A DNA stretch of 64,000 nucleotides from Neonectria sp. B-13 (taxonomy: Eukaryota; Ascomycota; Sordariomycetes; Hypocreales; Nectriaceae): assembly GCA_002682825.1 (NCBI GenBank), contig NOKP01000032.1, positions 124,001 to 188,000 of the forward strand, written 5' to 3'. Below, in pieces: positions 34,299 through 44,781 of this stretch (the stretch's first letter is position 1; every line of letters starts with the position of its first letter). A program made the translations under genes and the position numbers. The notes beneath the pieces were generated by a model, which was given only the letters and a program-made list of their open reading frames with translations, did no database searches and was not told the origin of the DNA.

Positions 34299-36053
34299 TC
34301 AAACCGGTTTGAAGCCCCTCATATCATCGTTCAGTATCTCCTGTACTTTCTTCCTGTACCCACCTAATCCACCAAACCAAAACATCGTAACAGCTTTCTT
34401 CCCCGGTACATTGGCGCCGAAGATCCACGAGGATTCGATTCTGCGGAACAAGCTCCTAGAGCTCAACTGGTCACAGAGGTCCGTCCAGTCCTTTTCCACT
34501 TGGGGTTCGGCTTCAATGATGCCATGCTGGGGCATGTGGCCACTCGCTTTGACGCCGTCGGTTCCATGTGCAGCGTTTGATCCGTTGATCATATCGTCCG
34601 CTTTGATGAGGGGTGTCGACTTCTTCTCAGCTGTGCTGATCAGGTCGGAGATAATCTCGACGTGACACTCGATAGCAGGAGGAAGGTTCGAGAATGGGCC
34701 ATTTGGACCCGTGATCATAAAGAGATTGGGGAAGTTCGGTACACAGATACCCAAGTATGAAGTCGGTCCTGTCTCAGACCAGTGGTCTCTAAGCGTCTTG
34801 CCATTTCGCCCCTTAATCGCAATGCGGGTGTAGTTCCCGTCGACAGCGTCAAAGCCAGTTGCACAAATAACGACGTCGAGCTCGTAGATCTTGCCGTCGG
34901 CAGTCTTGATGCCGTTCGACGTAAACTCGACGATTGGGTTTTTCTTGATATCCACGACATCAACGTTGTCGCGGTTGAACTGCTCGTAGTAACCAGTATC
35001 GCACAGCGGTCTCCGAGCATAGAACTCCGTAGGGCAAAGCTTTTCGGCCTTCTCCGGATCCTTGACTGTCTGGCGGATCTTGTTTCGAATAAAATCAGCC
35101 GCCACCTTGTTCGCCTCTTCATTCATGGTGATGTCGCTAAACGTTGCGAACATGAAACGGAAACCATTTCCTTTCTGCCAAGCGTCCTCGAAAATCTGTT
35201 CGCGCTCTTCGGGTGTGACGCTGAAGGTTGGGCGGGTGCTCTCTGGGAACCCATACGCAAACAAGCTATTCTTGGCCTGGTCCCAGATTTCCTCGTATGT
35301 GTCGTTGATCTGTTTGCGGTGTTCGGCTGAGACTGCTCCGTTGCCGGCGGGGACACTATATTGGGGATTTCGTTGGAAAGAGAGCAGCTGCTTGACTTCG
35401 TTGGCCTTTGCGGTTGCGGTAATGAGCTGAACGCCCGTGGAGCCGTTCCCGATGACGCCTACACGCTTGCCTTTGAGGTCCACGTTGTCGGGCCACCGAG
35501 CCGTGTGGTAGAGCTCGCCTTCATATTTGTCGAGATTGCGGATCTGGGGGAAGTTGGTCTTCGAGAGGAGACCGAGTGCCGTGACGAGATATTTGACTCT
35601 GAGAACTTTGTTTGTAGATAGAACCACGACCCATCTACGCTCCTCATCATCCCATTGTGCTGATAGGAGCTCGGTATTGAATTCGAAGTGGTTCCGCAGG
35701 TCGTATTTCTTAACCACGTGCCGCAGATATTGCAATATCTCCGGGCCTTGGAGATAGTGCTCACCCCACGGGTATGTCTTGAGATCTTCCAGGTCCCAAG
35801 AGTATCGATAGAGAACGGACTGGGTACTGCCTAGATCTAGCTGGATCCTCTTTCACGGGGGCGTAGCGGCATGCTAGAGGCTCACTTACTCAGACATGGC
35901 TCCTGGATAATGGTTCCAGTACCAAGTGCCTCCGACGTCGTCTGCCATATCAATGGCCTTCACAATCAGACCCTGGGCGAGTAGTTTCTTGAGTTGGTAG
36001 ATGCCACCAAACCCTGCACCAACGACCAAGGCATCAAGGTACAGTGTCTCCAT
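34299..36053 (-). CDS. Baeyer-Villiger monooxygenase (FAD/NADPH)
   Basis: Two exons, 36053-35890 and 35826-34299, joined by GTAAGT..GGCAG with matching phase, give 563 aa. The N-terminus has the FAD-binding GxGxxG (VVGAGFGGIYQL, about 10-21) and DDVGGTWYWNHYPGA. The junction reads SDTQSVLYRYSWD, as in cyclohexanone-monooxygenase-like enzymes. The BVMO fingerprint FxGxxxHxxxW appears as YEGELYHTARWPD (Tyr for the first Phe). The NADPH loop is GVIGNGSTGVQ. The end has ATGFDAVDGNYT and TGPNGPFSNLPPAIE. Such enzymes insert oxygen next to a ketone carbonyl to give an ester or lactone, using O2 and NADPH. It is the first gene of the putative catabolic cluster and divergent from an unknown gene at 36679. 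The substrate is not readable. Confidence 0.93.
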
Positions 36054-36678
36054 CTTGAAAGCTTGCTCCGCTCGAAACCCAACTTGAGAAAAAGATATTC
36101 AAGTAGCTGAGATGGTCAGAAACATGGGAAAGCAAGACTAACGACAGAAGGAAAGGCCACGGGATGATATATAGCTACCGGTACAAAGTCATACTGTCAC
36201 GTGCTTAACGTGGCTCAGACTCATGTCGCTGAGTCCCCGCAAACCCGCTCGATAGATCCGGGGTAAGCAGCAAACTCGGGGCCCCATGGGGAATCCGCCA
36301 CTCATGGATGACGGGGCATTGGGAAATACCCTGCCGTCCCAAGCTCGGTTATCGCTGTTGCGGATGTCATGTCGATCTGGTGAGCGCCGACAGGTACCGG
36401 ACCGACACGGCAATTCTCTATATAGCCGACACTTGGCTGTTTTGAGATCCATATAGCCGCTGACCATTTGTGTCCGCAGTTTAGAGCGAGAGCGGCCGTT
36501 GATAGCAAAAAGAAATTGGCGTCAAGTTCCCGCGAAGCTGCGAACAAGGCGCTCGCGTGGAATTAAAACGACAGCTTATGCATTACTGATACTACTCTGG
36601 CTTAGAAACGCGCAAGGCTCTCCAGACGCAAACGCAGCTTCTATTGTGTTATTTCGTGTCCGACAGGACCCATCCAAC
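36054..36678. promoter_or_regulatory. divergent promoter with AGCTCGGTTA element
   Basis: Lies between the monooxygenase start and the rightward unknown gene. AGCTCGGTTA is at 36342-36351; CACGTG is at 36198-36203. The 10-mer recurs upstream of other cluster genes. Confidence 0.5.
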
Positions 36679-37617
36679 ATGTTCTCTAGGAGTCCACTTT
36701 GCCAGCCTTACCCTATGCAGACATCCTGTAGGTCGTCACACGCCACCAGGAAGCGGAGAGACGCTCGCTGTAAGGCTGTCTTCTCTGATGACTGGGACTG
36801 GCCGTTCAATCCCAAAAAGAATGGATCAAGGCGGCAAAGGTTTGCCAGTCGTGGAGAAAAGATATCGGGGTTCACTGCCGTCTTCTGTGATGACTGGAAA
36901 GACGACGAGGTCGAGGATAAAGCACCTCTCTGCGCTTTTGAACTTGCCGGCTCACAGAGGCCCCGATCTGGCCAATGGTATGGAGGTTATGAGAACGAAG
37001 CGAGCGGCAATGGCTTCAATGATTTTGATAACTTCGATGAGCTCTTCTCCGAGTTGCCACTCTCCAAATGGCAATGTACAGAACAGAGCAGCCTGCCGAG
37101 AGCAGAGGCCACGCTTCCGACCACACCGAACGTCTGCCAACTGTGCCAGTCCCGGGAGACCAAACCAGAGGCATGGTCGCCTCCATCGGCAATGACTTTA
37201 CCCAGTCTCGGCCCATCACCCACAGCGTCTGCCGATAATGGGGCTTCTATTCAAGGATCCGCGACACAATGTTACTCAACACCTGAAACGCCAACTTTGT
37301 CGTATTCTATGCCGATCGACGTCGCATCTCTTACCAACACAGAGAGTTATCACTTCCAGGCATCAGAAGAAGATGAGTCACTGCTTCTTTCCTCTGTGCT
37401 GGCGGATTCGACTACCAAGGGTCGAGACAACATAACGCCTTCAACTCAAGATACTCCTGAACACCGATGGTTTTTAGCGGATGGTTGGGCTATGGAAGCC
37501 ACGGGTTTCGATTATTGGGACTATTTCTTGGATTGTACGATTGGTGCTGGCGACTGTCATGAAATTCAGGTCTGTGAGGAGATGAATGGTTTGGAGAAAA
37601 CGCCGCTCGAGACTTGA
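36679..37617 (+). CDS. uncharacterised cluster protein with duplicated AVFxDDW motif
   Basis: Single-exon frame, 312 aa from the first ATG; the open frame extends upstream without an ATG. No known domain. Two copies of a short motif, AVFSDDW (33-39) and AVFCDDW (67-73), sit in a basic N-terminal part (TRKRRDAR, KKNGSRRQR). The rest is low-complexity and rich in Ser, Thr, Pro and acidic residues, with scattered aromatic-acidic patches (FNDFDNFDELF, FDYWDYFLD). Acidic-aromatic patches are a feature of transcriptional activation segments, and a basic start could bind nucleic acid or be a nuclear signal, but this is inference. It shares its promoter with the Baeyer-Villiger gene. It could also be a non-conserved frame; the length without stops and the motif repeat argue for a gene. 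Confidence 0.5.
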   Translation: MFSRSPLCQPYPMQTSCRSSHATRKRRDARCKAVFSDDWDWPFNPKKNGSRRQRFASRGEKISGFTAVFCDDWKDDEVEDKAPLCAFELAGSQRPRSGQWYGGYENEASGNGFNDFDNFDELFSELPLSKWQCTEQSSLPRAEATLPTTPNVCQLCQSRETKPEAWSPPSAMTLPSLGPSPTASADNGASIQGSATQCYSTPETPTLSYSMPIDVASLTNTESYHFQASEEDESLLLSSVLADSTTKGRDNITPSTQDTPEHRWFLADGWAMEATGFDYWDYFLDCTIGAGDCHEIQVCEEMNGLEKTPLET

Positions 37618-37878
37618 CTTTCAGGAGTCCATTGATTAGGAGTCGGCCAACTAGCCTAGGTTCTTCATAAATACATTGTATTATTATCTAGAAATATGGC
37701 GGAATAAACGGCATTCTCAGAGAATGCGTGACTATTTATGCTCACCACTAAGCTAAGCTGGTGTCCAAACCAACAGGCATGCCCGTTCCATCGTGACCTA
37801 CCCCAGAAACACAAGTCGGAACCTTGATGAGTAACAGCGTTACAATATCTATGAACTCTAGCTATGTATTATGCATAT

Positions 37879-39663
37879 CTACAACTTCGCACGATTCGCC
37901 TCAGACTCCTTGCGAGCCATCTCCTTGAGCTCCTTCCTCAGTATCTTCCCACTCGCGTTCTTCGGAATTGCGTCTACCACTCGAACACCCCCCCTCAACT
38001 TCTTATGATTTGCCACTCGACCAGCGAACCACCTCTGCAGCTCACTAGAATCCAACGGTCCTGACGCGGCGTCCGTAACGATGTACGCTCTTGGGACCTC
38101 AGTAGCCAAGTCCTTGTCATACAGACCCACCACCGCACAGTCGATAATGCCTGGGAAATCGAGGAGGTAGCCTTCGAGTTCTGCGGGTGGGACTTGGAAT
38201 CCTTTATACTTGATCAACTCCTTGACGCGGTCCGTGATGAATAGATTTCCCCGCGCATTGATGTATCCCACGTCACCCGTGCGGAACCATCCATCCGGGG
38301 ACAGGCACTCGGCCGTGGCTTCCGAGTTGTTATGGTAGCCTTTGAAGACATTAGGGCCCATGACGTGTAGCTCTCCCACCTCGCCATGCGGGAGCTCTCG
38401 AGGCGTCGTTGCCGTAGCGTCGTTGCCATGAGAGCTGTGACAAGGCTCGCAAATCTTGACTTCCAGATTCGGCAGCAAAGCACCGCAACTTCCAATGTCG
38501 ACGTCCCATGCATCCCAAGAGCCTTGATATAGGCACGGACTAGTCTCGGAGAGTCCATAGCCTTGCTTGATGCGGATCTTCAGCCTCTTGTAGACTCGCT
38601 CGATAAGTTCGCGGGTCAGGGGTGCGGCGCCTGACTGGGTCATGCGCAAACTAGAGAGGTCGTAGGTAGAGACGGACTTGTGTTTGGCTAGGTGAAGGAC
38701 AATCGGAGGTACAATGTACGAGTATGTGATTCGTTGCTTTTCCACTAGCTGGCACCATGTGTCGACATCGAAGCGTGGCAGCACAACAGTCGTCACGCCC
38801 GAGTATAGGGGACTGTGGACGAGAACGGTCAATCCGTAGATGTGGAAGAACGGGAGACAGGCGAGGATCTTATCGCCCCCAGTCCCTGGCTCGGGTAAGG
38901 GAATGTCTCGAGTGGTTCGGCTCCCATCCCAAGTAAGGTTGAACCCTTCTGCCACCTGGAGTTGAAGGACGTTGGACGTAATGTTGTAATGGGAGAGCTT
39001 GACACCCTTGGGCTTCCCTGTGGTTCCCGAAGAATAGACTAGAAAGGCAGTGTCAATCTTAGGATTGAGCCTGCGTGCCACAAACTGTCTGATGGAGCTC
39101 AGACTGCGAATACTTGTCCAATGTTTCAAGCGCGCCATTGGATCACTCTCGCTCCCGAGGAGGATAATGTGATCCTCTGCAATGCCCACGGCATGACAGG
39201 CCTCTTTTACTTTCTCGATGTCGGAATACTGCGTGACGATGGCTTTGGCGCCGCTGTCCCGCAGTTGGTGAGAGAGTTCCCCAACCGTGTAACCGGGGTT
39301 CGAAGTCGTCACTGTTCCTCCAGCCCAGAGAGCGCCAAAGATCACCGGGGGCATATCAATGGCGCTTAACGATGATATCGCGAGCACATCTCCCCTTCTC
39401 CAATCGTATTGAGACCTTAATCCCTGACCGAACTGTTCCGCGAGCAGTCGCAAATCTCCAAAGCTATATGTTTTGTCGGTAAGGGCATCTCGAAAGATTG
39501 CTGCACCGTATGTATCAGCATAATTGAGCTAGTCAAGGTGATTTCTGGGTCTTGGAAACGTACGGTGACTATCCGGAAACGGGCGGTCCTTGCGCTTGAA
39601 CAAGAAAGAGAAGATGTCGACATTCGGAAGATCCAGATCGGGATAGTGACTTTTGGTGACCAT
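37879..39663 (-). CDS. peroxisomal 4-coumarate-CoA-ligase-like acyl-CoA synthetase
   Basis: Two exons, 39663-39564 and 39500-37879 (63-nt intron, phase 1), give 573 aa. ANL-family motifs are complete: AMP-binding YSSGTTGKPKG, GYGLSETSPC, DGWFRTGDVGYI, ITDRVKELIKYKGFQVPPAE (hinge) and the catalytic lysine block PKNASGKILRKEL. The enzyme makes an acyl-adenylate and then an acyl-CoA. The last three residues, AKL, form a peroxisomal targeting signal 1, so it should act in peroxisomes. This fits a degradative role in which an acid is activated for beta-oxidation. Closest in layout to fungal phenylacetate/coumarate CoA-ligase-like proteins; acid specificity is unknown. Two AGCTCGGTTA elements lie 200 and 340 bp upstream. 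Confidence 0.93.
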
Positions 39664-40243
39664 TGCAGCTCTGGTATCGGATTTTAAACGGCCCTGGGAG
39701 TTCAATGGGTATGTGACTGTGTTTTTGGTGAAGGAGACTGTGATAGCAGCATGTGTGAAATAGGCCAGGTATGAATAAATTCTGTTGAGGGCGTGAATTG
39801 TCAGAAGAATAGAAAGTAAAGTCTTATCGATAGCTACACGAGCAGTAATACCATCCCTGGTAGCTCGGTTAGGTAATGTTAACACGGGCCGCGGTCGGCG
39901 TTTAGATGTCGGATTGTCGGCATACAAGGCTATATGCTACTACTTCGGTACTAGGTAATTCGGGCTACCGATAACCCCTCTGAGACAATCGTTGCACACA
40001 GAGCTCGGTTATAACGGCCTGCGGCTCTGATCATATGTCGGGTATGGGCTGCGTATGCTGAAGTCAACGGCTCACAAAAGGCTTCGTCTTTAAAACAAGA
40101 CATCAAGTATGGACTGCGAGACTATTGTTGATCTTAATATACATAACATTCTAAGCCCGGAAGGAGCAGGTTGTTCAACCCAACAAAGCATCACGGCCAC
40201 GTATCTGAACTATTTACATAGAGAGCTAGGTCTGCCGGGCTAC
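39664..40243. promoter_or_regulatory. ligase promoter with two AGCTCGGTTA elements
   Basis: AGCTCGGTTA at 39862-39871 and 40002-40011, both on the plus strand and 140 bp apart. The downstream end touches the 3' end of the leftward regulator gene. A 79-codon frame at 40109 overlaps that gene and is not called. Confidence 0.5.
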
Positions 40244-42397
40244 CTACATTGGCATGAAAGGAGGGTTCCCCGAGGGTATCGTGAGATAATTCGACATCAA
40301 AAACAGCTCGTTCGCCATAGAACCCACGCTTTCGAAGGATGGTGAACCGAAATCAATACAATGCAATATGTCATCCTCGGGCATTATGTCAAGAACGCGG
40401 CCATCTTGAGACATGGGCATCGCGCCCGACTCTGGCGCAATATTATTGCTCATTGTCGCACCCCGGCCGATCTGTTGCGCTGTATCTGGGCTATCGATGT
40501 TGCTGGACAGTAAAAAGTCAAAGATCCGTAACACCCAGTTTGCTGGATCCCATCTCTCGCGCGCCTCGCTGATCAGCATTTGACAATTATCGAGCGCGGA
40601 TCGAGGCAGATGAGTAAGAGCGCCTTGGGGATGCTTGGTCCCACGGTAGAAAACGATGCTGGCAACAAAGAAACCGGAGAAGATCTCGTGAGGCACCATG
40701 TCGAGCATGGAATTGACCATGATTGTGAAAGCCGTCGACGCGATGATGTGTGCAGCGGATTCGGTAACCTCGGAAGCTGAGCTTGAAGCGCCGGGCGAGA
40801 GAAGGGGACTATGGGCCGCGTCCTCGGGTTTCTGGAGGTGGATGAGAATAAGTTGGAGGTGGAAGATGATCTTTAAGCTGAGAGCAAAGACATTGGTGGT
40901 CAGGGCCTGCTGCTGCAACCAGCTCATTGACGGCGGCAGCTCCGACTTCCACTTTTCCATCTGGTTGTGGAGGTGATCAGTCGTTGAAGCGTTCGCCGCC
41001 GGGCCAAAGCGCGCTTCCATGATGCCACGTAGGATCAGAGAGAGCTTTGAGACCTGAATCTGATAATGGGCATGCGATTGGCACGTGGCTTGATCTTCGG
41101 AGCTGCTGCTCTGTCCGTCATGGAAATCGTCCAAGCCCAGCGGTTCCGTGTGGCACTGGGCAATGTTGAGCCGGCACGGGCGACCGAGCAACGTCGCGCA
41201 ATACGCGTCCCGGACGGCGAGGACCCAGAATAAGCGTTTAAGCAGGGATCTCCGCTTCGTATCCATGTAGATGGATGTGTTTAGTCTATGAATACCCAGG
41301 GACTCTGCAATGGTGACGCCAAAGCCAACCCACGAACATGGATTCCAGTAGCTCTTCATCTGTGGACCCCAGAACGAGAGCATGATGACCGTCTGGAGGA
41401 GGACGATCTTGTTTGTCTCGTAGCCAGTGTCGAATAACAGCTTCGCCTTGTCGTAGAAATGTCGTCGTGCGTGCCAGCGCCCCTTGAAGCCTGCTTGATG
41501 GATTTTGCTCAAGTCACAGAACGTAGACCCGATGAAGCAGACAGCGTGAAGTAGTATCCAAGGCAGGGTGCGTGCTTTGAGCGAGTCGTTGAAGGCACTC
41601 AAATCGACGATGGAATACGAGGGGTAGAATCTTTGTATGAAAGCGGTGACCATTGCATCGGAGACGTCGTTTGTTGGTCGTTCGAAGGCTCCCTTCGCTT
41701 TGAGATAGCCGATGTCTTGCGGTGACAGATGGGATGGGTGGTTGGCGCACTCGACCGGTCCCGTACAAACTGTCTTGATGAAGTGCGAGTCAGCATCGTG
41801 CAGGACTGCCTTGTCGATTTGGTTCCGGGCCTCCTCGAGCGCAAACGTCAGGGGAGAGGCGCCGCTCATGAACATGATGCCGCACTTGTTGGCGGCGTCC
41901 TCAACATTGTGGCCTTGTTGCTCGATGAACCTTTCGAACATGGACGTTAGCGAGTCCTGAGGCACTGCCCCGGTCGGTTCGAGGCTCTGGGTCTCAGATC
42001 CGCTCGCCAGGTCGTCGGACCCGTCAAACTCGACGGCCGCCTCGTCGGTCACTGCATCAGTCAGACCTTGGGGTGCCGATTCGATGGACGAGGGTGGTGA
42101 AAAGACGGCGGTATTCGACTGGCACGGTTCTGCCAATGATGTGTGATGCCGAGTGGACGATACAGCATCTGTGTCGGCGGATAGAGAGACGATGCTCTGG
42201 TGCATAGTCTGCTGCTGAGATCGCTGTCTTTTATACGTGCCCCGTCTCGAAGCAACGAGGTGGCAATTGGGAGTCCTGGCTACGCGGCAACGACTACACG
42301 GAAGCCCAACCTCAGTCACGTCGCACCGCACCTTTCGTAGACTACATGCTTGGCAGGCGCGGGATGAACGCAACCGGTTACGGCCGTCTTCAGGCAT
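40244..42397 (-). CDS. Zn2Cys6 fungal transcription factor
   Basis: A single exon encodes 717 aa from the ATG at 42397. The Zn(II)2Cys6 cluster uses Cys15, Cys18, Cys25, Cys34, Cys37 and Cys45 (CQACSLRKVRC..CSRC), preceded by basic residues. Residues about 235-420 form the fungal transcription-factor middle homology domain (FIQRFYPSYSIVDLSAFN, HARRHFYDKAKLLFD, SFWGPQMKSYW, AESLGIHR, RRSLLKRLFWVL and GRPCRL), the arrangement seen in cutinase regulator CTF1-beta-type proteins. It lies between the ligase and the transporter, so it is the likely pathway-specific regulator of the cluster. DNA targets of this class usually contain CGG; the shared AGCTCGGTTA contains one. Confidence 0.9.
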   Translation of the reverse strand: MPEDGRNRLRSSRACQACSLRKVRCDVTEVGLPCSRCRVARTPNCHLVASRRGTYKRQRSQQQTMHQSIVSLSADTDAVSSTRHHTSLAEPCQSNTAVFSPPSSIESAPQGLTDAVTDEAAVEFDGSDDLASGSETQSLEPTGAVPQDSLTSMFERFIEQQGHNVEDAANKCGIMFMSGASPLTFALEEARNQIDKAVLHDADSHFIKTVCTGPVECANHPSHLSPQDIGYLKAKGAFERPTNDVSDAMVTAFIQRFYPSYSIVDLSAFNDSLKARTLPWILLHAVCFIGSTFCDLSKIHQAGFKGRWHARRHFYDKAKLLFDTGYETNKIVLLQTVIMLSFWGPQMKSYWNPCSWVGFGVTIAESLGIHRLNTSIYMDTKRRSLLKRLFWVLAVRDAYCATLLGRPCRLNIAQCHTEPLGLDDFHDGQSSSSEDQATCQSHAHYQIQVSKLSLILRGIMEARFGPAANASTTDHLHNQMEKWKSELPPSMSWLQQQALTTNVFALSLKIIFHLQLILIHLQKPEDAAHSPLLSPGASSSASEVTESAAHIIASTAFTIMVNSMLDMVPHEIFSGFFVASIVFYRGTKHPQGALTHLPRSALDNCQMLISEARERWDPANWVLRIFDFLLSSNIDSPDTAQQIGRGATMSNNIAPESGAMPMSQDGRVLDIMPEDDILHCIDFGSPSFESVGSMANELFLMSNYLTIPSGNPPFMPM

Positions 42398-43109
42398 TTC
42401 GATGACAGACAGGGGAGGGAACTGGTGACTCAGTTGGACGGGCAAAGCAGTGGGAGCGGATGTATCGAGCGTAGTGTATTAAATAGAGAGCCGCCGTCTT
42501 TGTATTAGCTCAGCAGAAGCGAAGGATCCACCCCCACACGCACTAATCTACCCCGCATTAGGTGCTAGTCTACCCCGCACGCACAGCACAGTCCACGCTG
42601 TTTGTTCCACACACGGAAGGCGGGTCTCACCCCCTTTCCGACCCCCGATGCTGTCATTCATATAGCCGACTTCTTGTGGGGAGTTGTCACCATTTCTTGC
42701 ACGTACCTTTTTGCCTGACGTCGGAATGCGTGTCTGTGTGAGTGATACCCTGGCTACCCGCTACCCGCGACCCTAGACTGTCTCAGTGCTTGATCGGATA
42801 AGCTTAGCCAGCCTTTTGGGATGATGCTGTCATTGTTCGACCACTTTAGAGATTCCGTCACTCCTCAATGCAGGTACGTACTATGAGGTCGCAATACTAA
42901 CTATAGACTCTTCTCAGCACGAACTAGTGGCAGCCGGGTTGTTGGGTTGTTTTCTAGCTTATTCTCGCTGTTAAAACAGGTAAGTTAAACTGGTATCCAA
43001 GGCATGCCCATTATATCCAATCCTCCAATGAGTCAATCATGAAGCTGCTGCTATCATCTGTATTGAGTTGATAATGTCCTTTAAGGGTGGTCGGAAAGGA
43101 CTATAATAT
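42398..43109. promoter_or_regulatory. regulator-gene promoter with direct repeats
   Basis: Two identical TCTACCCCGCA elements at 42547-42557 and 42569-42579, 22 bp apart (two helical turns), lie 150-180 bp upstream of the regulator ATG. Further CCCGC-rich strings follow near 42770. Candidate operators; the binding protein is unknown. Confidence 0.5.
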
Positions 43110-44781
43110 TTATTCACTACCAATCTCTCTATGTTGAACCATGGGCTCACTGTTCTTCTCACTGATCTGCATGTTTCCAAGTGCGACGTCCTGCTTGGCA
43201 AGGGATGTTGCTTCTTTCCAGGACATTCCTTTACCACTTTCGTACTGGATCTCGAACAGTCTGTCAATCTCCTCCAGGGAAAGGCCAGCAGTCTCAATAT
43301 AGAAGTACCAGATAAACGGCAGCCAAGCAATGTTAGTCACGGCGAAGATAATATAAAATTTCCACCCGATGCTATCAATACCTATAATGCACTGTTATGA
43401 GGGGACTTTTCTTGGTTTCACACGAGCAGGGCTCCTTGGAGGTAGAAAGATGGCACGTACCAATTGGGGTAATGAGTACAATCACGTAGACAAAGACCCA
43501 GTTTGTGATCATGGCAATTGAGCTGCCCACGTTCCGCATGCGCTGGGAGTTGATCTCCGAAGGATAGCAGAACGGGATGGACAAGAAAGAGAGGCCCTGG
43601 AGACTCAGGTTAGCCGTTTCAAATACAATATGCTGAACAGCACCAAAAGAGAGAGATCTTACAAAAAAAACGTGGTAGAGAAAGATGGCTGTGACAGCAA
43701 CAGCCTGAGATGCTTTTGTTCCAACTCCCAGACCTGCAGCAGCAATGGCAAAACAGATCCCCTGAGCAAGAGCGCCTATGAGCATCAGCCTCTTGCGTCC
43801 CCATTTATCGATAACAAGCATGACTATTCCTCCCCAGATCATCAGTGATATGAAGTCACATGCGGAGAGGATCAAAGCCTGTCGACTGTCGAAGCCAAAG
43901 GAAACCGTTAGAATGACTGGCATGTAGTAGACCACGACGTTGATGCCGCCCATCTGCTGCATGAGCGAAGTTCCAGCACCCAGTGCGATTCGGCGGAAGT
44001 TTTGTTGCGGCCCGTTGGAGAAGATATCGCGCCAGCCGACCTGGGCAAGCTCTCTCTCATGGGCAATGGAGGAGGCAATGAGCCGGAGGGAGTCAACCAC
44101 TGCTGGGTCATCGGCGGGCTTTGCCAGGAGTCGACCAATGATGGCCTGCGCTTCGGTATGTCGATCTTTGGTGCACAGCCATCGAGGAGACTCGGGCATG
44201 CAAGCAACAAGTGCGATAGCGAGGAGTGCAACCAAGGACTGGAATGCAAGGGGGAACCTCCAGCTGACATGGCTGTCAACAACGTAAGTGAAGCCCAAAT
44301 TCATCCAGTTAGAGAAAGCGATGCCTCCGACGACAACGACGAGCTGGATAGCGATAAGTTTGCCGCGATGCTCAGGCTTGCATGTCTCGCTTTGCCAGAT
44401 GGGCACAGCAACCGAGTTCATGCCAACGCCGAGGCCGGCGACTATGCGGCCAACGATCATTTGAGCGAGAGAGTAGGAGGACGACTGTATAATGCCGCCG
44501 AGGACGACGAAGACGCAACCCAGTGAAATGGTTTTGCGTCTACCGAGGATGTCGCCAATGAATATGGTCAGAAGGGCTCCGAGGATGCACCCAAGGTCGT
44601 AGGTTGAGACAATCTGGCCCTGGATCATGGCTGACGGTTGGTTGAAGGCTGATTGGAATAATGGATGCTGGAGAATACCGCCAAATACTCCTTGGTCGAA
44701 TCCGAAGAGCATAAAAGCAGTCCCGCATGTTGTGGTGATGCCGACAGTCAGGGCACGGCCTTCAAGCTGGGTAATCCACAT
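43110..44781 (-). CDS. MFS sugar/polyol-type transporter
   Basis: Three exons: 44781-43663, 43596-43461 and 43381-43110, giving 508 aa. Sugar-porter motifs are present: FGFDQGVFGG in helix 1, GDILGRRKT between helices 2 and 3, PESPRWL, QQMGGINVVVYYMP in helix 7, DKWGRKRLM, PFCYPSEI and ETAGLSLEEIDRLFE at the end. It should have twelve helices in the plasma membrane and import a sugar, polyol or similar small solute by proton symport. The first intron of the coding region (66 nt) is a multiple of three and has no stop, so unspliced mRNA would also be translatable. The start is the first ATG before helix 1; an upstream exon cannot be excluded. The neighbours suggest a non-standard carbon source. 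Confidence 0.88.

Noticed and set aside
36499..36678. N-terminal extension of the unknown cluster gene with a signal-like hydrophobic stretch
   Set aside because: The extension has no ATG; using it would need a non-ATG start or an unseen upstream exon.
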